In this document: piece after piece, positions 59,136 to 64,000 of the stretch
How the letters are laid out: each line of letters begins with the position of its first letter
Numbering within the stretch: position 1 is the stretch's first letter
Assembly: GCF_024362405.1 (NCBI RefSeq)
Contig: NZ_CP101454.1
Location: 3,286,001 to 3,350,000 of the forward strand
Source: Halorarius litoreus
GTDB lineage: Archaea > Halobacteriota > Halobacteria > Halobacteriales > Haloarculaceae
Length of the DNA: 64,000 nucleotides
Direction: 5' to 3'
Translations under genes and position numbers: made by a program
The notes under the pieces: generated by a model
The model's database searches: none
Seen by the model: the letters and a program-made list of their open reading frames with translations, nothing else
Told to the model about the DNA's origin: nothing

Positions 59136-59789
59136 ATGCGGTACGTAGAGGCGGCGCTGCGGCCGGAGCGGGGGTACTTCCATCCGTTCGACGAGCTGTT
59201 GCGCGCCGAGCCGGACGTTCGCGAGGAGGCCATCCACCAGATGAACCTGCTCGACGATGGAACCGCGGTCACGCTCTCGGAGTACTCGGGGAGCCGCGAG
59301 CGGGTCGAGGAGGTTCTCGACGAGCACTACGACCACGCGATCGCCTACCAGACGTCGACCGTCGGGGACAACACGCTGATGTACGCACACATCGAGCCGT
59401 CGGACCTCGTGCAGTCGCTGTTGCAGATTCCTCGCGAGCACGGCGTAGTCATCGACTGGCCGATGACGTTCGGCGAAGACGGTGCGCTCAACGTCACCAT
59501 CGTGGGCGAGGAGGACGCCATCCGCGAGGTGATGCCCGCCGTCCCCGACGACGTACGATTCAACGTGGCCCGAACGGGGACCTACCGGCCCGCGTCCGAG
59601 CGGCTGTTCGCACAGCTCACCGAGCGTCAACAGGAGATTCTCCGGATTGCGGTCCGGATGGGCTACTACGAGGAACCACGCCGAGTCACCTACCAGGACA
59701 TCGCCTCGGAACTCGACTGTACGGCCACGACCGTCGGCGAACACCTCCGGAAGGTGGAGTCGACGGTGCTCCGCGAGATCACGCCCTAG
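59136..59789 (+). CDS. HTH-10-type transcriptional regulator
   Basis: 217 residues. N-terminal sensory region (MRYVEAALRPERGYFHPFDE, HQMNLLDDGTAVTLSEYSGS, DNTLMYAHIEPSDLVQSLLQ) is different from the other three short HTH-10 proteins here and typical of helix-turn-helix regulators of the Bat group. C-terminus: LTERQQEILRIAVRMGYYEE, YQDIASELDCTATTVGEHLR. The stop overlaps the stop of the convergent 59786 gene by 3 bp. Confidence 0.85.
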   Translation: MRYVEAALRPERGYFHPFDELLRAEPDVREEAIHQMNLLDDGTAVTLSEYSGSRERVEEVLDEHYDHAIAYQTSTVGDNTLMYAHIEPSDLVQSLLQIPREHGVVIDWPMTFGEDGALNVTIVGEEDAIREVMPAVPDDVRFNVARTGTYRPASERLFAQLTERQQEILRIAVRMGYYEEPRRVTYQDIASELDCTATTVGEHLRKVESTVLREITP

Positions 59790-60688
59790 TCGCTCGCGGC
59801 CGGTGCTGCGAACAGCGAGTCGATGACGCTCTCGGCCGCCTCGTCGAGTTCACGCTCGTTGGCTAGCAAGACCGTCTCACTGGGGAACAGCCGTTCGCCA
59901 ACGTGGAGCCCGTGGTCTCGAGCGGTCGAGCCCGTGACGGTGAGATACACGCCGAGCCCCGCGTCGGCGATGGCTGCCTCCTCCTCGGGTTCGCCGTTCG
60001 GGTAGACGAACTCGACGCCGTCGAGCGCGTCCGTGCCGATGACGGCCTCCACCAGTCGCTCGTACCGCGGCGAGATGCACAGCGGCCCCTCGTACTCGGC
60101 GACGAACGACCGGTCGAGCGTGTCGGTGTGTATCGACGCGTCGGACCGGACCTCGTGAGTGGCGAGCAGCGTGTGGTGGACCGTGTCGCCGAGACCGTCC
60201 ACAAGCCGGACGTCGGTGTCGTGTGGGTCGATGCGCTCGTTCACTTCCGCGAGCGATGTCAGGGGGTTCCCCCGGAGTTCGACGACCTCCTCCAACACGA
60301 GGTCCGCGCTGTCGAATCCCAGCGCGAACTCGTGTTTCCGCAGGGCGCGAAACGGCTCCTCGCGTCCGACGAGCTGGACGTCCGTCCCGTCGAGCGGAAG
60401 CGTGATGGCGTCGAACACCACCCGTCGGGGCATCCCCTCGCGGGCGTCGCGGAGCAGGGTGAACTCCGGATGGTACCGGTCGGTCGCGTCGCTGTAGTGT
60501 GCGAGCCGGTCGTACACCGGTCGGTCGGCCTCGACGGTGCCTTTCGTCACCGCCTTCTCGTACTGGAGCGTCGAGATGACGTCGTCGACACGGTCGGCGA
60601 TCTCGGTCGGCGCGTCGCGGACGAACCGCTCGAGAACGGCTTCGAGCGGGCGTCCCTTGCGCGGGACCGCCACCCTGACGGAGCTCAT
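59786..60688 (-). CDS. HisG-like phosphoribosyltransferase-fold protein
   Basis: 300 residues. The start SSVRVAVPRKGRPLEAVLER resembles the RVAVPxKGRL start of ATP phosphoribosyltransferases, and EGPLCISPRYERLVEAVIGT, VYPNGEPEEEAAIADAGLGV, YLTVTGSTARDHGLHVGERL fit a type 2 periplasmic-binding-like fold with ligand loops. It lacks a clear match in the middle, so I would not call it HisG. Conserved haloarchaeal protein of unknown reaction. Confidence 0.55.
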   Translation of the reverse strand: MSSVRVAVPRKGRPLEAVLERFVRDAPTEIADRVDDVISTLQYEKAVTKGTVEADRPVYDRLAHYSDATDRYHPEFTLLRDAREGMPRRVVFDAITLPLDGTDVQLVGREEPFRALRKHEFALGFDSADLVLEEVVELRGNPLTSLAEVNERIDPHDTDVRLVDGLGDTVHHTLLATHEVRSDASIHTDTLDRSFVAEYEGPLCISPRYERLVEAVIGTDALDGVEFVYPNGEPEEEAAIADAGLGVYLTVTGSTARDHGLHVGERLFPSETVLLANERELDEAAESVIDSLFAAPAASD

Positions 60689-60733
60689 TATCGAGCGAAG
60701 GAAACCGCGGACTAAAACGCGTCCGGTTCCGGC

Positions 60734-62314
60734 TTACTCGTCGCCGTCGTCGCCGTCCGTGTCGTCACCGCCCGTATCGTCGCCCGGCCCCTGCACCTGC
60801 GCGCCGAACACCGACGAGAGCTGTTCGCGCATCTGCGAGAGCGATTCGAGGTCCTCGCGAGCATCGGCGAACTCGTCTTCGAGCGATTCGAGGCGGTCGT
60901 CGAGTTCGTCCACGCGGTCGAGCGATTCCTCGACGGACGCCACGTCGGCCTCCAGCTCGTCGATGCTGCCGTGTACCTCGTCGACCTCGGACTCGACGGT
61001 GGAGACGTCGCCCTCGACGGTCTCGACTGCCGAGTGGACCGAGGACAGCTCCTCTGTGAGTTCGTCGACCTCGCCGTAGAGGTTCTCGACGTCGCTCTCG
61101 ACGGTATCGACGGTGTCGACCACCTCGTCGACGTTGCTCTCGACACGCTCGACCGTGTCGTTCATCTCTCCGACATCGCGCTCGACGGTCTCGACACGGT
61201 CGGTGAAGCCGTCGACCTCGGTTTCGACCTGCTGCACGCGGTCACGTGCCGCAGCCAACTCTTCCGCGAGGTCGTCGACCTCGTCGTCGACGCGGTCGAG
61301 CCCGCCTTCCATCTCTCCGACGCGAGTCACCGCCGAGTCGGCTCGCGACTGGACGCTCGACAGCTGCCGGTCGAGACGCTCGACGCTCCCGGTCACGTCT
61401 TCGATGAGTCGCTGGGCGTCGCCGTTCTCGTCGAGGAACTCCTCGAGCGCGCTCGTGTACGCACGGAGGTCGGCCAGTTCGGACTGGAGCTGTTTGATGC
61501 GGGCGTCGGTGCTGCCGTCGCTTCCGGTGCCGAGCGCGCGACGCAGCGCGGCGAGGTCGGACTCACTGGCTGTGCCCTCACGGATCTGCTGTGCGAGTAC
61601 CGCGACTGGATCGCCCGAGTCCACAACGGGGTCGCCCGAGTCCACGTCCGATTCCTCCGGCTCGTCGACTGACTCCTCTGGTTCCGTTTTGTCGGCGGTG
61701 TCGGTCGACGCGTCCAGTTCCGGCTCCACGTCGCCACCGTCGTTGGGATCGTTGAGCGTGAGTGGCTCGACCGGGTCGTCGTCTTCAGGGGTCGGCTCGT
61801 CCTCAGCCGCCGACTCGGACTCCGCGTCCGCGGCGGCGATGGCGGCCTCGATGTCGTCGCTCGACGGTGGCGACCGGGCGGCAGCGTCGTCGCCGTCGTC
61901 TCCGTCGCCACCGATGACCTCGCGTACCACCTGCCCGGCGTCGTCGAGCGATGGGTCGACGTCCGCCAGCGTCGGCTCGGACATGTAGCTCTCGACGTCG
62001 TCCGTCTGGCTGGCCCGCAGGCCGTAGACCGTCGTGTACTCCTCGCCGGGCTCGAACGACCGCTCGAAGACGATGTTCCCGTCGTCGACCGACCAGAACT
62101 CCGCCCCGTACTTGGGGTGGAAGCCGATGTCCTCGGCGGCGACCTGGTCCGGAACCTCGTCGGTGATACGAACTGTCACCTCTTCATCGCGCTCGGCTCG
62201 GATGACGAACGCGATGGCCGGAACCGGGAAGTCGTCCGGCTCGAACGACTTCTCCACCGTCACCCCGTCCCGGGAGACGACCATGCTCACTTCCGCAGGG
62301 TCGGCGTTACTCAT
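60734..62314 (-). CDS. Acidic coiled-coil protein
   Basis: 526 residues from ATG 62314. Residues 1-110 are a folded beta-rich domain (EVSMVVSRDGVTVEKSFEPD, FPVPAIAFVIRAERDEEVTV, FERSFEPGEEYTTVYGLRAS). A disordered Asp/Glu/Pro-rich linker follows (~110-250). Residues ~270-490 are a long heptad coiled coil (QLQSELADLRAYTSALEEFL, VDDEVDDLAEELAAARDRVQ, VETVERDVGEMNDTVERVES). The C-terminus is GDDTGGDDTDGDDGDE. The architecture suggests a structural or scaffold role. A TATA-like element at 62339 supports this start. Confidence 0.82.
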   Translation of the reverse strand: MSNADPAEVSMVVSRDGVTVEKSFEPDDFPVPAIAFVIRAERDEEVTVRITDEVPDQVAAEDIGFHPKYGAEFWSVDDGNIVFERSFEPGEEYTTVYGLRASQTDDVESYMSEPTLADVDPSLDDAGQVVREVIGGDGDDGDDAAARSPPSSDDIEAAIAAADAESESAAEDEPTPEDDDPVEPLTLNDPNDGGDVEPELDASTDTADKTEPEESVDEPEESDVDSGDPVVDSGDPVAVLAQQIREGTASESDLAALRRALGTGSDGSTDARIKQLQSELADLRAYTSALEEFLDENGDAQRLIEDVTGSVERLDRQLSSVQSRADSAVTRVGEMEGGLDRVDDEVDDLAEELAAARDRVQQVETEVDGFTDRVETVERDVGEMNDTVERVESNVDEVVDTVDTVESDVENLYGEVDELTEELSSVHSAVETVEGDVSTVESEVDEVHGSIDELEADVASVEESLDRVDELDDRLESLEDEFADAREDLESLSQMREQLSSVFGAQVQGPGDDTGGDDTDGDDGDE

Positions 62315-62338
62315 GTGTGCCAGAGTTCGTCGCACACC

Positions 62339-62346
62339 GTATAAAT
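62339..62346 (-). promoter_or_regulatory. TATA element of the coiled-coil gene
   Basis: GTATAAAT on the plus strand (ATTTATAC on the coding strand) lies ~25 bp before the ATG at 62314, consistent with a leaderless transcript. Confidence 0.55.
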
Positions 62347-62373
62347 CTACGCTCGGCTTCGAGAAAGTTAATC

Positions 62374-63216
62374 CTACACCGCGGTGCTATCGCCGATTTC
62401 GAGGAGTTCGAGCGTTCGGGGGGCGTCGAACGACCGGATGTGCGGCCACACCGCCGTCGGGTCGGCCGTCAGTCCCTTCCACATGTCCCAGTGGCTCGGG
62501 AGCAGCCGGTCCATCCCGACCTGCGCGGCGGCCTCCGCGATGTCGTTCTCGTCGGAGTACCACTGCGTGTACGTCGGCTCGCCCGTCTCCTTGTCCGGGA
62601 TGCGTCCGGAGGAACCGAACGCCAGCACGCCGAGGTCGACGTCGTACTGCTCGCCCACCTGCTCGAACGCCTCGCCAGGGCGGGCGTCCCCCCCGTGGAA
62701 GAACGTCCCCGACTCGTGTTCGATGACGTACGAGACCGGATGGGTCGCATCCGGGTCGTTCGCCCCCTCGACGTGAACAGTCAGGGAACCGAGGAACAGC
62801 GTGTCGCCCTCCTCGACCTCGTGGAACTGGTCGGGGGAGACGCCGTACTCGCCCTCCCAGTCCTCCTCGGCGACGACAGCCATCGAGTCGTCCGGTGCCA
62901 CGTAGTCCGCGCCCGTGTTCGCGAGGATGGGGCCCTGCGTCGGCCCGTGGACGTGGTCGGCGTGTTCGTGCGTGGCGAGAATCGCGTCCACGTCCGTGAC
63001 GTCCTCAGGGTCGAACGGCACCGGAATCATCCGCTTGGTCCGCGGTGGGTCACCGTTCCCGAGATAGGGGTCGATGAGCAGCGTCGTGCCGTCGTCGGCC
63101 TTCAGGAAGAAGCCGTTACACCCGAGATACCAGAGGTCGAGTCCGTCGGGGTCGGCCGCCTCGACCGCGCGCGGCAGCCAGTCGCCCCAGTCGGAGCCGG
63201 GGAAGTCGTGTGCCAT
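62374..63216 (-). CDS. MBL-fold metal-dependent hydrolase (UlaG-like)
   Basis: 280 residues from ATG 63216. GCNGFFLKADDGTTLLIDPY, DAILATHEHADHVHGPT with the HxHxDH zinc motif, GTFFHGGDARPGEAF, and LLPSHWDMWKGLTADP near the C-terminus match the UlaG/L-ascorbate-6-phosphate lactonase-like branch of the metallo-beta-lactamase fold. The substrate in haloarchaea is unknown. Upstream in-frame codons are antisense to the membrane gene at 63286 and are excluded. Confidence 0.9.
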   Translation of the reverse strand: MAHDFPGSDWGDWLPRAVEAADPDGLDLWYLGCNGFFLKADDGTTLLIDPYLGNGDPPRTKRMIPVPFDPEDVTDVDAILATHEHADHVHGPTQGPILANTGADYVAPDDSMAVVAEEDWEGEYGVSPDQFHEVEEGDTLFLGSLTVHVEGANDPDATHPVSYVIEHESGTFFHGGDARPGEAFEQVGEQYDVDLGVLAFGSSGRIPDKETGEPTYTQWYSDENDIAEAAAQVGMDRLLPSHWDMWKGLTADPTAVWPHIRSFDAPRTLELLEIGDSTAV

Positions 63217-63285
63217 ACCGGCAGTCCCACGCCGGAGACCAAAAACGGTCGCCATCTTTTCTTCCGCGGCGCGCGACCACCAGGT

Positions 63286-63654
63286 GTGAACTCTCGCCGC
63301 CGCGACGGCCTCCTCGCAACCGGGGCGCTCGCACTGCTGCTCGTGCTCGCGTGGGCTGCGGGGGCGACACGCGCACTCACGAGGGTCGGGCCGGCTGTGG
63401 TCGGTGTTGGTGGCTCGCTCCTGCTGGAGGCCGTCTTCCTCCGCTATCCAGACCGAACGCACGAACTCTGGGAACGCCCACTCGTGCAGGCCGTCGCGTT
63501 CGCGCTCGTCGCTGGCATCGGCATCCTCGCGATACAGTCGGGACTCGGCTGGGCCCTCGCCGCGCTCGCGTGGGGTCTCGTCGCGTACCTGCTGCTGCTC
63601 GCGATCGTGGTCAGCACCGGAGAAAATCCGCTCGCGACCGTCGTGGGGCGGTGA
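63286..63654 (+). CDS. Four-TM small membrane protein
   Basis: 122 residues from GTG 63286. Helices: LLATGALALLLVLAWAAGAT, RVGPAVVGVGGSLLLEAVFL, LVQAVAFALVAGIGILAIQS, GWALAALAWGLVAYLLLLAI. Between helices 2 and 3 is RYPDRTHELWERP. No family recognised. It is divergent from the MBL hydrolase and abuts the stop of the convergent aconitase gene. Confidence 0.72.
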   Translation: MNSRRRDGLLATGALALLLVLAWAAGATRALTRVGPAVVGVGGSLLLEAVFLRYPDRTHELWERPLVQAVAFALVAGIGILAIQSGLGWALAALAWGLVAYLLLLAIVVSTGENPLATVVGR

Positions 63655-64000
63655 CTACTCCTCGGTGAGCAGTCGCCGCAGGACGTAGTGGAGGATGCCG
63701 CCGTGCTCGACGTACGTGACTGCTGCCGGGGTCCCGACCTGCGCGGTAACCGGGAACTCGACGGTAGAGCCGTCGGAACGCTCGGCTACGACCGACAGTT
63801 CGTCACGCACCTGCAGGCCGTCGTCGAGCCCGTGAATCTCGAACACCTCGTCACCCTCCAGCCCGAGCGACTCCCAGGAGTCGCCGTCCTCGAACTGCAG
63901 CGGGAGGACGCCCATCCCGACGAGGTTGTCGCGGTAGATGCGCTCGTAGCTCTCCGCGATGGTCGCTCTGACTCCCAAGAGGTCGGTCCCCTTCGCCGCC
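63655..64000 (-). CDS. acn: Aconitate hydratase, C-terminal fragment at window edge
   Basis: The minus-strand frame is open from the window edge to a stop at 63655: LLGVRATIAESYERIYRDNL, VGMGVLPLQFEDGDSWESLG, LEGDEVFEIHGLDDGLQVRD, then VTYVEHGGILHYVLRRLLTE. This is the swivel (C-terminal) domain of aconitase, including the S-x-E-R-I-x-R-x-N-L-V-G-M-G-V-L-P segment. The enzyme interconverts citrate and isocitrate in the TCA cycle. The N-terminal iron-sulfur domains lie outside the window. Confidence 0.93.
   Translation of the reverse strand, partial: AAKGTDLLGVRATIAESYERIYRDNLVGMGVLPLQFEDGDSWESLGLEGDEVFEIHGLDDGLQVRDELSVVAERSDGSTVEFPVTAQVGTPAAVTYVEHGGILHYVLRRLLTEE

Overview
The window is 64 kb of high-GC DNA that reads as haloarchaeal (class Halobacteria). 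Nearly every protein is rich in Asp and Glu. Families largely restricted to haloarchaea recur: HTH-10/Bat-type regulators, HalOD1, amphi-Trp/HVO_2922, DUF5789-like, HVO-type rubredoxin-like fingers and haloarchaeal gamma-glutamylcysteine ligase. One exported protein carries a Tat signal and a PGF-CTERM-like tail. GTG starts and 4-nt ATGA/GTGA gene overlaps are frequent. I saw no rRNA, tRNA, CRISPR array or intact insertion sequence.

Layout. 1-6.3 kb: the N-terminal part of an aldehyde dehydrogenase gene, a DUF1328/amphi-Trp pair, and a stretch of decaying genes (CaCA exchanger, AI-2E permease, TIGR02588-like protein, lipid kinase) around one intact four-helix membrane protein. 6.8-16.8 kb: a regulator, then a set of genes whose proteins carry Gln-rich or Pro/Gln-rich low-complexity segments (Cys-rich DUF326 protein, 313-residue Y-G-Q-Q repeat protein, CBS protein, possible phasin-like protein), followed by a pentapeptide/K+ channel gene, DUF2270, a proteasome-like Ntn hydrolase and HalOD1. 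16.9-29.1 kb: a fused, truncated acetyltransferase/rubredoxin pair, gamma-glutamylcysteine ligase, regulators, an AI-2E permease, a TIGR02588/TIGR02587 pair and a 1228-residue PAS/GAF regulator. 29.2-34.5 kb: an integrase remnant, a second aldehyde dehydrogenase, a CDF metal transporter, DUF4177 plus membrane protein, and DUF5789. 34.9-57.2 kb: a secreted cupredoxin/sugar-dehydrogenase propeller, a second TIGR02588/TIGR02587 pair, a second DUF4177/membrane pair, intact copies of the rubredoxin and acetyltransferase genes, a protein with a degenerate metzincin motif, YihY, a pyridine nucleotide-disulfide oxidoreductase, DsrE, a third AI-2E permease locus, and second copies of DUF1328, lipid kinase and DUF2270. 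57.7-64 kb looks like ordinary chromosome: a CBS-HPF fusion, a regulator, a coiled-coil protein, an MBL hydrolase and the end of aconitase.

The striking property is redundancy. At least a dozen families occur two to five times, often one intact and one broken. Most are small membrane proteins, permeases, copper/thiol/redox proteins and one-component regulators. I read the first 57 kb as a stress or envelope-homeostasis island that grew by duplication and is partly decaying. No single pathway links the genes, and that reading is an inference from families and layout. The two least explained systems are the cluster of proteins with shared Gln-rich low-complexity segments (7.6-11.5 kb) and the five-member membrane-protein family, two members of which are translationally coupled to a DUF4177 protein.
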